DNA of 64,000 nt, from the IMG/VR virus record IMGVR_UViG_3300017917_001123, positions 1 through 64,000 of that record. The stretch is one strand, 5' to 3'. Position numbers and translations under genes: made by a program. The DNA comes from a virus. Under the pieces are notes generated by a model that saw only the letters and a program-made list of their open reading frames with translations, ran no database searches and was not told the DNA's origin. Of the stretch, positions 6,225 to 14,623 are shown piece after piece. Within the stretch, counting starts at the first letter, position 1, and each line of letters starts with the position of its first letter.

Positions 6225-7075
6225 AAGATCTAACTATTGTAATCATTGATTCTCTAAATTACAATGCTACAAAGATTGCGCTAGATCAGACTCGTAAGAT
6301 ATTTCCTGATGCCAAGGTTTTAGTTATTAGCGATCAAAAGTTCTGCGACTGCGATACATTTGTTCAAGTAGAAAAATTTAACTCAATTGAGCACAGCAGA
6401 ATATGTCTACAAGAAGTTGCTAAACACGTAGATACTAATTGGACCTTGTTTGTTCAGTACGACGGTTTCCCAACTAATCCAGAACTATGGACTGACGAGT
6501 TTTTAGAATACGATTATATTGGATCACCTTTTAGAAAGCACGATAAATGGGTAGTAGGTAACGGCGGATTTAGTTTTAGAAGCAAACGCTTGTTAGAACT
6601 AACACACGACTGCCCGCAAATCGATGACGGTGATGTAGGAATGCTAGAAGACCAAGTTATCTCTTTTAGCAGTAGAGAATGGCTAGAATCGCAGGGAATA
6701 AAGTACGCACCGGTTGAATTAGCTAGAAGATTTTCTACTGGAGAAGAACTAGACGCTATTCCTTCTTTTGGGTTCCATGGTCATCACTTAGTTCCAAAAT
6801 ATCTGGGCAAAGATCTTACATACCAATGGATTGATTATGTTGATCTAGACTACTTGCTTTACTACAAAAACATCTACACATTTCCTTACTACATTTGGAA
6901 ATGGGGCGATGAAGTTAAACTTAGAGAATGGTTTATCCATGCTCACAAAGTAAACTACGGTTGGAATAAAAAATGCTTCAGCGAATGTACTTGGAGAATT
7001 CCGTTGCTGTTTCCGGAGCAGGACCTCTACGAGCTACAGAAAATGATTACAATTTACGGCTACACCGGGAATTAA
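6218..7075 (+). CDS. DUF5672-type glycosyltransferase-like protein
   Basis: 285 residues. The middle carries the pattern of the DUF5672 family: YDYIGSPFRKHDKWVVGNGG, then FSFRSKRLL, and an acidic LEDQVISF further on. These proteins have a GT-A-like nucleotide-sugar-binding fold and occur beside methyltransferases in glycan gene clusters. The N-terminal strand IVIIDSLN and DTNWTLFVQYDGF fit that fold. It is translationally coupled to the upstream methyltransferase. The sugar and acceptor are not known. Confidence 0.7.
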   Translation: MLKDLTIVIIDSLNYNATKIALDQTRKIFPDAKVLVISDQKFCDCDTFVQVEKFNSIEHSRICLQEVAKHVDTNWTLFVQYDGFPTNPELWTDEFLEYDYIGSPFRKHDKWVVGNGGFSFRSKRLLELTHDCPQIDDGDVGMLEDQVISFSSREWLESQGIKYAPVELARRFSTGEELDAIPSFGFHGHHLVPKYLGKDLTYQWIDYVDLDYLLYYKNIYTFPYYIWKWGDEVKLREWFIHAHKVNYGWNKKCFSECTWRIPLLFPEQDLYELQKMITIYGYTGN

Positions 7076-7107
7076 TCTTGTAATACAATACGCAAGGATT
7101 TATAATA

Positions 7108-7148
7108 TATAAATACATTGTTAATGGTGCCAACAGGGCTGTTAACAA
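7108..7148 (+). promoter_or_regulatory. Late promoter TATAAATA with a hairpin at the predicted transcript start
   Basis: An exact T4 late-promoter sequence, TATAAATA, at 7108-7115. TTGTTAA (7118-7124) and TTAACAA (7142-7148) form a stem with further pairs inside. The transcript should begin near 7121, so it would begin within this stem. The ribosome binding site of dnaK (AAGGAG) lies outside it. Confidence 0.7.
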
Positions 7149-7171
7149 ACTTGCTTAATAAGGAGAAAAAT

Positions 7172-9082
7172 ATGTCAAAAATTATAGGTATTGACCTAGG
7201 TACAACAAACTCTTGCGTGGCTATCATCGATGGCCCAAATGCTAAAGTTATCGAAAACTCAGAAGGCGCAAGAACAACCCCTTCAATTATTGCTTACACT
7301 AACGAAGAAGTGCTCGTTGGCGCAACTGCCAAACGACAAGCAGTAACAAATCCAAAAAATACATTGTACGCCGTTAAGCGTCTTATTGGACGTAAGTTCA
7401 GTGAGAAAGAAGTACAAAAAGACATCGACTTGATGCCTTACAAAATTATTCAAGCAGACAACGGTGATGCTTGGGTAGAAGCAAACGGTCAAAAACTTGC
7501 TCCGCCACAAATTAGTGCTGAGGTTCTTCGCAAGATGAAAAAGACCGCAGAGGATTTTTTAGGTGAAGAAGTTACAAAAGCAGTTATTACAGTTCCAGCA
7601 TACTTTAACGACTCACAAAGACAGGCTACAAAGGACGCTGGTAAGATCGCCGGCTTGGAAGTACTCCGTATTATTAACGAGCCTACTGCGGCAGCTCTTG
7701 CTTATGGTGTTGATAAAGCTGATGGTAAAGACAGGAAAGTTGCTGTTTACGATCTTGGTGGTGGTACATTCGACATTAGCATCATTGAAATCGCGAATGT
7801 CGACGGTGATAAGCAGATTGAAGTTCTAAGCACCAACGGTGACACGTTCTTAGGCGGTGAAGACTTTGACCAACGCATCATGGACTATCTAGTAGCAGAG
7901 TTCAAAAAGGACAACGGCGTTGACCTAAAGAGTGATGTTCTTGCTCTTCAGCGTCTAAAAGAAGCCGCAGAAAAGGCAAAGATCGAATTGTCTAGCTCTG
8001 CTAGCACAGATGTTAACTTGCCTTACATTACTGCCGACGCAAGTGGTCCTAAGCACATGAACGTTAAGATCACTCGTGCTAAGTTTGAAAGTTTAGTTGA
8101 GGATCTAGTAGAACGCAGTCTAGAGCCATGCCGCATTGCACTAAAAGACGCAGGTCTAAGTGCCAGCGACATCGACGAAGTTATCCTAGTCGGTGGCCAG
8201 ACTCGTATGCCTAAGGTACAAGAAGCAGTTGAGAAGTTGTTTGGCAAGGCACCACGTAAGGATGTTAACCCAGACGAAGCAGTTGCTGTCGGCGCCGCAG
8301 TTCAAGGGCAAGTGTTAGGCGGTGGACGCACTGACGTTCTATTGCTTGACGTTACTCCATTGAGTCTTGGTATCGAGACGCAAGGTGGTGTTATGACTAA
8401 GATGATTAAGAAGAATACTACTATTCCGACTAAGCATAGTCAAACATACAGTACTGCCGAAGACAATCAGCCAGCAGTTACAATTAAAGTCTATCAAGGT
8501 GAACGTGACCTAGTTGCTTATAATAAACTATTGGGCGAGTTTAACTTAGAAGGCATTGATCCTGCTCCACGCGGTATGCCTCAAATTGAAGTTACATTCG
8601 ATATCGACGCAAACGGCATTCTTGACGTCCATGCTAAGGATAAGAAAACTGGCAAGGAAAAGAAAATTACTATCAAAGCAAGTTCTGGTCTAAGTGACGC
8701 AGAAATTGAAAAGATGGTACAGGAAGCCGAAGCCAATGCCGAAGCAGATAAAGAGGCAGTTGCCCTAATTAATCTTCGAAACGAAACCGACGTTCTAATC
8801 CACATGACTGAAAAGTTAATGAAGGAATTGGGCGAAAGCGGTGTTTCGCTAGACGAAGAAGATCAGGCAAAAGAGTCAATCGAAAAAGCCAAAGAAGCTC
8901 TAAAAGGCAACAACAAGTCAACTATTGAAAAAGCTCAAGACGAAGTTAAGGAATGGCACAAGAAGTTCCTACAAAAGTCTCAAGAGCAAAATGAGGCCAA
9001 CAAGCAAGAGTCCGAAATTGACAAGGGACAAAAGCCGGGCTACGAAAATGTAGTTGATGCCGAGTTTACGGAGAAATCTTGA
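7172..9082 (+). CDS. dnaK: Chaperone DnaK (Hsp70)
   Basis: A full-length 636-residue Hsp70. The N-terminal ATPase domain begins [15 protein letters not shown] and includes [13 protein letters not shown] and [12 protein letters not shown]. The substrate-binding domain contains [16 protein letters not shown] and the helical lid follows. No truncation or active-site loss is visible. I start at the ATG behind AAGGAG rather than at an in-frame ATG 54 bases upstream, which lies in the leader hairpin region. A complete bacterial-type DnaK is rare in phages. Here DnaJ (51106), a GroES-like protein (43206), ClpA and ClpP are also encoded. Its late promoter suggests use during virion assembly. Its end overlaps the deaminase start. 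Confidence 0.97.
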   Translation: MSKIIGIDLGTTNSCVAIIDGPNAKVIENSEGARTTPSIIAYTNEEVLVGATAKRQAVTNPKNTLYAVKRLIGRKFSEKEVQKDIDLMPYKIIQADNGDAWVEANGQKLAPPQISAEVLRKMKKTAEDFLGEEVTKAVITVPAYFNDSQRQATKDAGKIAGLEVLRIINEPTAAALAYGVDKADGKDRKVAVYDLGGGTFDISIIEIANVDGDKQIEVLSTNGDTFLGGEDFDQRIMDYLVAEFKKDNGVDLKSDVLALQRLKEAAEKAKIELSSSASTDVNLPYITADASGPKHMNVKITRAKFESLVEDLVERSLEPCRIALKDAGLSASDIDEVILVGGQTRMPKVQEAVEKLFGKAPRKDVNPDEAVAVGAAVQGQVLGGGRTDVLLLDVTPLSLGIETQGGVMTKMIKKNTTIPTKHSQTYSTAEDNQPAVTIKVYQGERDLVAYNKLLGEFNLEGIDPAPRGMPQIEVTFDIDANGILDVHAKDKKTGKEKKITIKASSGLSDAEIEKMVQEAEANAEADKEAVALINLRNETDVLIHMTEKLMKELGESGVSLDEEDQAKESIEKAKEALKGNNKSTIEKAQDEVKEWHKKFLQKSQEQNEANKQESEIDKGQKPGYENVVDAEFTEKS

Positions 9083-9507
9083 AACAAAAGCTAGTCGAGG
9101 CTTATATGGACACGGCTGAGAGATTTGCCGAGCTCAGCCATGCCCGCAGACTACATGTTGGTGCGATCGTCGTAAAAGATGATCGCATCATCTCAATCGG
9201 TTACAACGGTATGCCTGCCGGTTGGGACAACAACTGTGAATTTCCAATTCAACATTCTGACGATACGGTAGAACTAAAAACACGGCCCGAAGTTTTACAT
9301 GCCGAAACTAATGCCATTTCTAAATTAGCAAAAAGCACAGAGTCTGGAAATGGTGCTACTATGTTTGTAACACATAGCCCGTGCTTAGATTGTGCCAAGC
9401 TGATTTACCAATCTGGTATCAATACAGTATATTATCGAAATTCTTACCGAAGCGAAGACGGTATAAAATTTCTGGAAAAATCTGGTGTAACAGTAGAAAA
9501 GGTTTAA
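9079..9507 (+). CDS. cd: dCMP deaminase
   Basis: 142 residues of the zinc-dependent cytidine/deoxycytidylate deaminase fold. Zinc ligands and the catalytic Glu are visible: H74-A75-E76 and P101-C102-x-x-C105. It converts dCMP to dUMP, feeding thymidylate synthesis during phage DNA replication. The likely start is TTG, overlapping the dnaK stop (TTGA) and preceded by GGAG; an ATG ten codons later (MDTAERF) is the alternative. It resembles T4 gene cd. Confidence 0.92.
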   Translation: MKQKLVEAYMDTAERFAELSHARRLHVGAIVVKDDRIISIGYNGMPAGWDNNCEFPIQHSDDTVELKTRPEVLHAETNAISKLAKSTESGNGATMFVTHSPCLDCAKLIYQSGINTVYYRNSYRSEDGIKFLEKSGVTVEKV

Positions 9508-9511
9508 CCTA

Positions 9512-9670
9512 ATGCGTAAGGCTTGGCGGTTATGGGCAAAGGCAATTGGGGAAAAGTCCGGTAGGACTGTACAAGAAGCCGATACTGTTGCTATAATTAG
9601 AACAGTAATTTTGCTCACGTACCTAATTACTAATGGTTTTATTATAGCGGGTGTTATTCGACATTGGTAG
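9512..9670 (+). CDS. Small single-pass membrane protein
   Basis: 52 residues beginning MRKAWRLWAKAIGEKSGRTV, followed by one strong membrane segment (about 31-50, TVILLTYLITNGFIIAGVI). The basic, Trp-rich N-terminus suggests it stays inside. Small proteins with this RKAWRLWAK opening recur in T4-like aquatic phages, as far as I recall. Function is unknown. It directly follows the deaminase gene and precedes a hairpin and late promoter. Confidence 0.7.
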   Translation: MRKAWRLWAKAIGEKSGRTVQEADTVAIIRTVILLTYLITNGFIIAGVIRHW

Positions 9671-9671
9671 C

Positions 9672-9715
9672 CATTATGTAGGTACATAATGATATTTTGC
9701 GTACTTGAGTAAATA
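9672..9715 (+). promoter_or_regulatory. Inverted repeat followed by a late-promoter core
   Basis: A perfect 8-bp inverted repeat CATTATGT-AGGT-ACATAATG (9672-9691), then TAAATA at 9710-9715, 27 bases before the GTG start of the next gene. The repeat may end the upstream RNA or stabilise its 3' end. There is no strong T run. Confidence 0.5.
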
Positions 9716-9741
9716 CATAAGCAAACGCCGTGGAGACTAAC

Positions 9742-10470
9742 GTGGCAAACGCAAAAGAAATCAACTGGTCGGAACTAACAAGAGAAAACCTCTATTCTTA
9801 TTTTAACTCACTAGGCAAAGACGTAGTGGGCCAAAGCCTGACTGCTGATCAAATACAAAAGAAGATCAGCAAGCACATTAAAAAATCCATTCCAATTAGA
9901 ATTGCTAAAGCAGTAGACCCTAGCATCAAACAAACTTTCATATACATCGGCGGATGGTATTATAGTGGACGTGATAAAGAAGGTAAATCTGCTATTACTA
10001 TCGAATTCAGTTATCACCCGTTTGACGAAAAATATAAAATAACACCCTATCGTTGGAGACGCATGGCTCTAACTTTTTCCGATGTTTTACTTCACGAAAT
10101 TGTACACATGAGACAATTCCGTGCTAGAAACTTTAAATCAATTCCCGGATATCAAAGTACAGCTGAACGAGCCAAAGATCGTAAAAACCAAGAGTACTAC
10201 GGTGACCGAGATGAAATGGGTGCGTATGCTTTTAACATTGCCTGTGAAATGATTGATCGTTTTAGCTACGATCCAAAATTGATCAAGGAATATTTAGATA
10301 GCGACAACGCAAGACGCCATAAGAATAGTTCTTGGTTTAGATATCTTAAAGCATTTAACTTCGACCACAATCATGCTATCATCCGTAGAATGAAGAAAAA
10401 AGTTCTACATCAACTAGATAACGCCTATTATGGCAAGCCTTTTAAAACACCAGATTGGTTAACTTACTAA
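9742..10470 (+). CDS. Putative zinc metallopeptidase (HExxH)
   Basis: 242 residues. A HEIVHMRQF segment (about 117-125) lies in a helix, after a strand-rich N-terminal half, matching the HExxH zinc site of metallopeptidases (gluzincin/minigluzincin-like). A later acidic stretch, YYGDRDEMGAYAFNIACE, could supply the third ligand (Glu), as in SprT/anti-restriction-type proteases. I chose the GTG at 9742, six bases behind GGAG; another GTG lies four codons upstream. The late promoter suggests a role in assembly, lysis or virion maturation. The target is unknown. Confidence 0.75.
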   Translation: MANAKEINWSELTRENLYSYFNSLGKDVVGQSLTADQIQKKISKHIKKSIPIRIAKAVDPSIKQTFIYIGGWYYSGRDKEGKSAITIEFSYHPFDEKYKITPYRWRRMALTFSDVLLHEIVHMRQFRARNFKSIPGYQSTAERAKDRKNQEYYGDRDEMGAYAFNIACEMIDRFSYDPKLIKEYLDSDNARRHKNSSWFRYLKAFNFDHNHAIIRRMKKKVLHQLDNAYYGKPFKTPDWLTY

Positions 10471-10480
10471 TCATTAAGGC

Positions 10481-10509
10481 TTGACCTTACCCAAATTCCA
10501 TAGTATAAT
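10481..10509 (+). promoter_or_regulatory. Sigma70-like promoter for a leaderless mRNA
   Basis: TTGACC (10481-10486), a 17-base spacer, then TATAAT (10504-10509). Six bases later comes the ATG (10516), exactly where transcription should start. No Shine-Dalgarno sequence is possible in such a transcript. Confidence 0.8.
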
Positions 10510-10515
10510 AGAACT

Positions 10516-10752
10516 ATGGATATCTTTATAAACACTCATAAAAGCCAAGTCCGTAAGGTAAAACCTGGAGATAAACATTTCCGGATTAATGACGGAATAA
10601 TGATGGCTGATCGAGCATATATCGAAATCACAAATCAGTGTCCAACAAATATTGCTAACCTTATTTTGGAAGCGTATAGTTGTGGTTGGATTAAACCGGT
10701 CGCAAACATGACCGAAAGAGAAATGATGTTTTTAGGCCTTACTCAAGAATGA
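10516..10752 (+). CDS. Small conserved phage protein, unknown
   Basis: 78 residues, MDIFINTHKSQVRKVKPGDK at the start, mixed alpha/beta and slightly basic. No family recognised. It heads a run of tightly packed genes and is expressed from a leaderless early promoter. Its stop overlaps the next start by four bases. Confidence 0.7.
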   Translation: MDIFINTHKSQVRKVKPGDKHFRINDGIMMADRAYIEITNQCPTNIANLILEAYSCGWIKPVANMTEREMMFLGLTQE

Positions 10753-10988
10753 AAAGAATTATACTTCTAGCCCTGTTGATTACTCTAACTGCTTGCTCAG
10801 AAAATACCCGCAAGCCTTTATATCCTACAACTGGTGTTTCTGTAAAAACTCTCAGTGGATACTTTGATGGTAAGATTTCTGTTCTATGTATCGACGGTAT
10901 AAAATATATTGCTACTGAACAGGGCGGTATTACTGTTAAATTCCAATCGTGGAGTGATACAGACCCGACAGTAGAGGAATGCGAATGA
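10749..10988 (+). CDS. Small lipoprotein
   Basis: 79 residues with a classical lipoprotein signal: a basic start, a hydrophobic stretch and the lipobox LTAC, so the mature protein would begin at Cys16 and be lipid-anchored. The remaining ~60 residues look like a compact beta-rich domain with two further Cys. Early expression suggests host envelope modification or superinfection exclusion rather than lysis; this is inference. Confidence 0.75.
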   Translation: MKRIILLALLITLTACSENTRKPLYPTTGVSVKTLSGYFDGKISVLCIDGIKYIATEQGGITVKFQSWSDTDPTVEECE

Positions 10989-11146
10989 ACACAGGCACAC
11001 AACGCTCTAACTTGCCGTTTGAAGATATTTTTTCTGATAATTACACTACAGACGGCCCTACACTCCTGAGCCGACAACAGTCCAAAAAGACAAGCGAACA
11101 ATTACTACGTAAAAAGGTAAAGAATGAAAAAGAAACTAAACATTAA
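10985..11146 (+). CDS. Small hydrophilic protein
   Basis: 53 residues, MNTGTQRSNLPFEDIFSDNY at the start and a very basic Lys/Glu-rich tail. It overlaps the lipoprotein stop by four bases (ATGA) and runs 23 bases into the glycosyltransferase gene. Phages often carry such short coupled genes. No function can be given. Confidence 0.55.
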   Translation: MNTGTQRSNLPFEDIFSDNYTTDGPTLLSRQQSKKTSEQLLRKKVKNEKETKH

Positions 11147-11867
11147 TGTCAAGCCACAAGTTCCACAGCAACCGGCTCCTCAAGTACAAAAGCAAGCGGC
11201 GGCTCCTGCTCCGCAAGCTCAAGCACAATCAGGTGAGAAAAAGAATCCATCAGTTATGATTCTAGTTCCAGCAATGGAAATGGTTAACGCAGAATTTGCC
11301 CAGCACTTGGCTATGGCTTCGGCTAATATGGTTGCTCACGGTATTAAAATTAACTGTGCGTTCAACATTGGATCGGTCATTACTATTGCTCGACGCAATC
11401 TAACTGACATTTTCTTAAAGAGCGATTTTGACTATGCCTGGTGGATCGATAGCGACATGAAGTTTCCAATCGACGCACCTATTAAATTATTGAAGCGTGG
11501 TGTTCCACTTGTTGGGGCGAACTATCGCAGACGTCGTTTCCCAAATCCAGGATTTACTGGCATGATGGGAACTGCTGGAAAGTATTCCGAACTTGTTACA
11601 GACGACAACAGTCCAGCAATGCAGAAAGTCGATGTTCTACCGCATGGATGCGTTATGGTACATCGCTCAGTATATGAGAAGATTCCCCAGCCGCACTATC
11701 TACAAGATTACATTCCAGAAATTAATTTGGAAATTGGCGAGGACATTTATTTCTGCGACAAAGCAAAACAAGCAGGATTTGATGTGTGGTGTGATCACGA
11801 ATTGAGCAGAGAAATTTCTCATATCGGTATCTTCCACTTTAACTACAACTTATCAGTACCGCAATAA
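11124..11867 (+). CDS. GT-A fold glycosyltransferase-like protein
   Basis: 247 residues. A Pro/Ala/Gln-rich disordered N-terminus (about 8-37) precedes a GT-A domain. It has PSVMILVPAMEMVN, then ITIARRNLTDIFLKS, and the acidic DxD-type site DYAWWIDSDMKFP (DSD). A later EIGEDIYFCDKAKQAGFDVW matches the acceptor-side ED motif of family 2-like glycosyltransferases. It would transfer a sugar from a nucleotide donor to a phage or host glycan, or to DNA. The acceptor is unknown. Confidence 0.75.
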   Translation: MKKKLNINVKPQVPQQPAPQVQKQAAAPAPQAQAQSGEKKNPSVMILVPAMEMVNAEFAQHLAMASANMVAHGIKINCAFNIGSVITIARRNLTDIFLKSDFDYAWWIDSDMKFPIDAPIKLLKRGVPLVGANYRRRRFPNPGFTGMMGTAGKYSELVTDDNSPAMQKVDVLPHGCVMVHRSVYEKIPQPHYLQDYIPEINLEIGEDIYFCDKAKQAGFDVWCDHELSREISHIGIFHFNYNLSVPQ

Positions 11868-11885
11868 CACAGAGAAGGAGGTCCT

Positions 11886-12047
11886 ATGGACTTTGAAGCA
11901 ATCGAGCTACGAAAAGTAAAAAACGGTGTAATTGTTCTAATTAGAACAGACGAAGAAGATGCTGAATATATCTTCGATACTAATCGTAAAGCTCTAAAAT
12001 TTGTCAAGGACCTATTAGAAGGTAAAGGCCAAGTAAATGCTGAATGA
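11886..12047 (+). CDS. Small acidic protein, unknown
   Basis: 53 residues beginning MDFEAIELRKVKNGVIVLIR, with a strand-rich first half and a helical end. A near-perfect Shine-Dalgarno sequence (AAGGAGGTCCT) precedes the ATG, the strongest in this region. It overlaps the next gene by eleven bases. Unknown role. Confidence 0.65.
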   Translation: MDFEAIELRKVKNGVIVLIRTDEEDAEYIFDTNRKALKFVKDLLEGKGQVNAE

Positions 12048-12414
12048 AGTTTTTCTTTTTCTCATCCTACTTCAAATTAAACATTGGTATATTGATTTTG
12101 TAAACCAAAGTGAAGCTGAAGTAGTAGGTAAAGGAATTTACGGAAACCAGGAGGGAATTAATCATTCTCTCAAGCAGGCATTAGGAACGTTTCTTGCTGT
12201 TCTTATTATCACAGGGTTTCCTTATATTGTTTGGGCGGGTATTTTAGCGTTTATTGATTTCTTTCTTCATTACCATATCGATTGGGCTAAAATCAATATC
12301 AACAAAAAATACAACTATACGGTCAAAGACAAACAGTTTTGGGCGTGGCTTGGTGCTGACCAACTAGCTCACCAACTTACATACATTGGCCTAGCTTGGA
12401 TGATGTTTGGATGA
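12037..12414 (+). CDS. DUF3307-type membrane protein
   Basis: 125 residues with two or three membrane segments. It carries the polar signature of DUF3307 proteins: an early HWYIDF, an internal HYHIDWAK, and DQLAHQLTYI near the C-terminus. These motifs place His, Asp and Gln near the membrane surface and suggest an enzyme or metal site, but the function of the family is not known to me. Translationally coupled on both sides. Confidence 0.7.
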   Translation: MLNEVFLFLILLQIKHWYIDFVNQSEAEVVGKGIYGNQEGINHSLKQALGTFLAVLIITGFPYIVWAGILAFIDFFLHYHIDWAKININKKYNYTVKDKQFWAWLGADQLAHQLTYIGLAWMMFG

Positions 12415-12764
12415 AAAAGGTAAAGAAAGAATATAAGGTCGGTGACGATGCCTGGGTTTACGGTGTAAGCTCAGGCGCCGGCTTTAATAAACCTGTCAAA
12501 GGTAAAGTAGTACACACAATGGAAATTGATGGTTTTTCGGGTGTACACTATGTAATTGCCATTGACACAGAAATCGAAGCTCTTTTAGAAGTAAGGACTT
12601 GGGAAACTATTAGTCAAGACTCTAAAGGGCCAATTGGTAGTTTTAGAGAAGCACTTACAAAGTATTCCCCAGCAAGAAAACTTCTGTCACGTACAGGGTT
12701 AATTTTGCCGGTTGACGATATCTATGACGAAGAACCAAATGAAGATAACAATCCGGAATCCTGA
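12411..12764 (+). CDS. Conserved phage protein, SH3-like beta-rich
   Basis: 117 residues. The first 60 look like a small beta-barrel (KVGDDAWVYGVSSGAGF, VKGKVVHTMEIDG, HYVIAIDTE); the tail is acidic (DDIYDEEPNEDNNPES). I start at the ATG overlapping the previous stop by four bases, not at an upstream in-frame ATG. Unknown function. Confidence 0.7.
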   Translation: MKKVKKEYKVGDDAWVYGVSSGAGFNKPVKGKVVHTMEIDGFSGVHYVIAIDTEIEALLEVRTWETISQDSKGPIGSFREALTKYSPARKLLSRTGLILPVDDIYDEEPNEDNNPES

Positions 12765-12927
12765 AATAGCTAGTCTTGCCGGCGACTGGTGTAATCAACA
12801 GTTTGGGGAAGAGGGCTGGGATCTTTGGACTCAAGATATTTTCTCAAAAAGCCCAACATATAAATTTGAGTTCTTTAAAGAAAAAGATTTAGTCCTGTTT
12901 AGTTTAAGATGGAGCGAATACGTATAA
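12739..12927 (+). CDS. Small phage protein, unknown
   Basis: 62 residues, MKITIRNPEIASLAGDWCNQ at the start and LFSLRWSEYV at the end. The last strand resembles the LFLMRWS end of the following protein, so the two may be related small folds arisen by duplication. It overlaps both neighbours by 19-26 bases. Confidence 0.6.
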   Translation: MKITIRNPEIASLAGDWCNQQFGEEGWDLWTQDIFSKSPTYKFEFFKEKDLVLFSLRWSEYV

Positions 12928-13208
12928 ACTTTCATGATCATGGACAAGGGACTGAGATTTACAACAATCTTCAGCAAGCTCACATGAAAGAATTCGGACA
13001 ACCAGCAGATTTCTATTCAGGATATTATGAGAAGAAAACAGAATGGCGATCACAACTTACGGAATGGATTTCCAAACAAGGGTACCCTTGCCAAGCATGG
13101 TGTCAGAGGACGAAGCCCAATGGAGAACAAATTTTGGAAAAATACTTGCCAGTGGGCATAGAACTCGAAAGCCCTGGCAGTACCTTGTTCTTGATGAGGT
13201 GGTCGTGA
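12909..13208 (+). CDS. Small phage protein, related to upstream neighbour
   Basis: 99 residues with many Gln, Tyr and Trp, ending FLMRWS. No family recognised. It overlaps the preceding gene by 19 bases, and its TGA overlaps the GTG start of the next (GTGA), a typical coupled arrangement. Another frame is open across its second half; I attribute that to chance. Confidence 0.55.
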   Translation: MERIRINFHDHGQGTEIYNNLQQAHMKEFGQPADFYSGYYEKKTEWRSQLTEWISKQGYPCQAWCQRTKPNGEQILEKYLPVGIELESPGSTLFLMRWS

Positions 13209-13474
13209 CTACTAAAGAAATTGTTGTTCATACATTTCAAATGGGTGATGTAGATGATCCAGATTTGTATGCGGCAGAGCCACTATACCAGTGGCAACAG
13301 AGCGATCAAGGTAAGTGGGTTATGGAACGTGCTATTGAGGTGCCGGTGTGGCACAGAATGGCAGACCCCGCAAACTTTGGTCACAAGTACTTGATAACAG
13401 CAACGTTTCAAGAAAAACATATTACAGAATTTTATTTGAGGTTTGGAAATGCCTATAAGGGAATATCAATGTGA
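13205..13474 (+). CDS. Conserved T4-like phage protein, unknown
   Basis: 89 residues from the GTG at 13205. The core, VVHTFQMGDVDDPDLYAAEP followed by LYQWQQSDQGKWV, is a pattern I associate with a short protein conserved in T4-like phages. The open frame extends upstream to 13043, but the conserved part begins at about 13205, where GTGA couples it to the previous stop. Function unknown. Confidence 0.65.
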   Translation: MTTKEIVVHTFQMGDVDDPDLYAAEPLYQWQQSDQGKWVMERAIEVPVWHRMADPANFGHKYLITATFQEKHITEFYLRFGNAYKGISM

Positions 13475-13622
13475 AGAATGTGGTTCAGAGTGGGAAGAAC
13501 TTCGCCGTGATCAAACGGACCCAGAAGAATGTCCTAATTGTGGAGAGAAGGATTGCGTCCATCGAAAACTCGCCGCAGGATCCTTCCAATTTAAAACAAA
13601 AGGGTTCTCTGGTACAACTTAA
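13449..13622 (+). CDS. FmdB-family zinc-ribbon protein
   Basis: 57 residues with two zinc-binding knuckles: C8-E-E-C11 and C28-P-N-C31, in the arrangement of FmdB-type regulators (PIREYQCEECG). The C-terminal KLAAGSFQFKTKGFSGT also fits that family. Such domains bind zinc and may touch nucleic acids. It overlaps the previous gene by 26 bases. Confidence 0.75.
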   Translation: MPIREYQCEECGSEWEELRRDQTDPEECPNCGEKDCVHRKLAAGSFQFKTKGFSGTT

Positions 13623-13638
13623 ACCAAAGAAATGATGT

Positions 13639-13644
13639 TATAAT
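13639..13644 (+). promoter_or_regulatory. -10 element of a leaderless promoter
   Basis: TATAAT, with the ATG at 13651 six bases after it. The -35 region is weak (CTTAAAC-like). The spacing to ATG is the same as in eight other cases in this window. Confidence 0.6.
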
Positions 13645-13650
13645 AGTCGT

Positions 13651-14592
13651 ATGACATTAAAGCCCGTTAACGCACACTTAGACGCTGTAACAATTACAGA
13701 CATCGAAAATCACAAGCAGATTACAACTGCTGAACTCTGTCGCGATCTAGATAACCTGAACAAGTTTGAAGCATTGGAAAATGCTAATAACTTTTCTGGA
13801 AATCCTTTTCTATATCACTTTCAATTTAAGAACTTGCTAAAATGTCGCAGACAAGATGGTAAGACTATCTACGACATTTGGAATGACAAGGCAGAGTGGG
13901 ATAAGTTAATCGAAAACACAAAGGTACGTAACAGAGGCGGCCGTACTGCCGCAGGTAACATATTTGAATGTTTTAGAATCAACTTAGGTAGTGTTGTTAT
14001 GTTTAAGGCAACAACTGCCAAATATCTTTATAAAAAGTACAAAGCAAAAAGCGTACTAGATCCCACAGCAGGGTGGGGAGGTCGTATGTTAGGTGCTTGG
14101 TCGTTAGGAATTAACTATACCGGTATTGACACTAACGTAGAAATGATTCCTGCGTATAACGACATGATAGCATTTTTAGATGCCCAGACTGGATTCGATA
14201 ATAGCCTATTCGAAGTAGAAAAAGACTTTAATCTTAAAATGATTTGGCAAAGTTGTTTAGATGTAGACTTTAGCCAGATTGACTACGATTTTGTCTTAAC
14301 TAGTCCGCCATATATTAATTTGGAAATATATGAACACATGGAACTGTGGGACTCTGATACAGCGTTTTATAAAGAGTTCTTTATTCCACTTTGGCAAAAG
14401 TGTGTCGACAATATCAAACCAGGCGGGCATGTATGCTTTAACATTAGTCCAAAAATGTATGAAGACGCAGTTAAAAATGGATTACCCGTTTGTCACGCAG
14501 AAGAAGACTTAAAACAACAAATGGGTCAAAAACATGACTCGCTCAAAAAAGGTAAAAAGAAACAGGACAAAATATACATTTGGAACTGTTGA
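13651..14592 (+). CDS. DNA methyltransferase, N4-cytosine/N6-adenine type
   Basis: 313 residues. The SAM-binding motif I is VLDPTAGWGGRMLGAW (about 135-150) and the catalytic motif IV is TSPPY (about 217-221). The next acidic strand, TGIDTNVEMIP, would bind the ribose. A TSPPY motif after the SAM motif is typical of exocyclic amino methyltransferases, more often N4-cytosine than N6-adenine. No restriction enzyme is nearby, so it probably shields phage DNA from host restriction or marks DNA. Leaderless early expression fits modification before replication. Confidence 0.85.
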   Translation: MTLKPVNAHLDAVTITDIENHKQITTAELCRDLDNLNKFEALENANNFSGNPFLYHFQFKNLLKCRRQDGKTIYDIWNDKAEWDKLIENTKVRNRGGRTAAGNIFECFRINLGSVVMFKATTAKYLYKKYKAKSVLDPTAGWGGRMLGAWSLGINYTGIDTNVEMIPAYNDMIAFLDAQTGFDNSLFEVEKDFNLKMIWQSCLDVDFSQIDYDFVLTSPPYINLEIYEHMELWDSDTAFYKEFFIPLWQKCVDNIKPGGHVCFNISPKMYEDAVKNGLPVCHAEEDLKQQMGQKHDSLKKGKKKQDKIYIWNC

Positions 14593-14617
14593 CAAAACCT
14601 ACGAGCGATGTTATACT
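14589..14617 (+). promoter_or_regulatory. Sigma70-like promoter for a leaderless mRNA
   Basis: TTGACA (14589-14594), a 17-base spacer, TATACT (14612-14617), then six bases to the ATG at 14624. It lies across the end of the methyltransferase gene. Confidence 0.8.
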
Positions 14618-14623
14618 ATTAGT

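Noticed and set aside
7118-7171. Upstream start for DnaK
   Set aside because: The 18 extra codons lie in the leader hairpin, have no ribosome site, and DnaK proteins begin at [10 protein letters not shown].
13043-13204. N-terminal extension of the 89-residue protein at 13205
   Set aside because: It would overlap the preceding gene by 166 bases and shows no recognisable sequence; the GTGA junction gives a better start.
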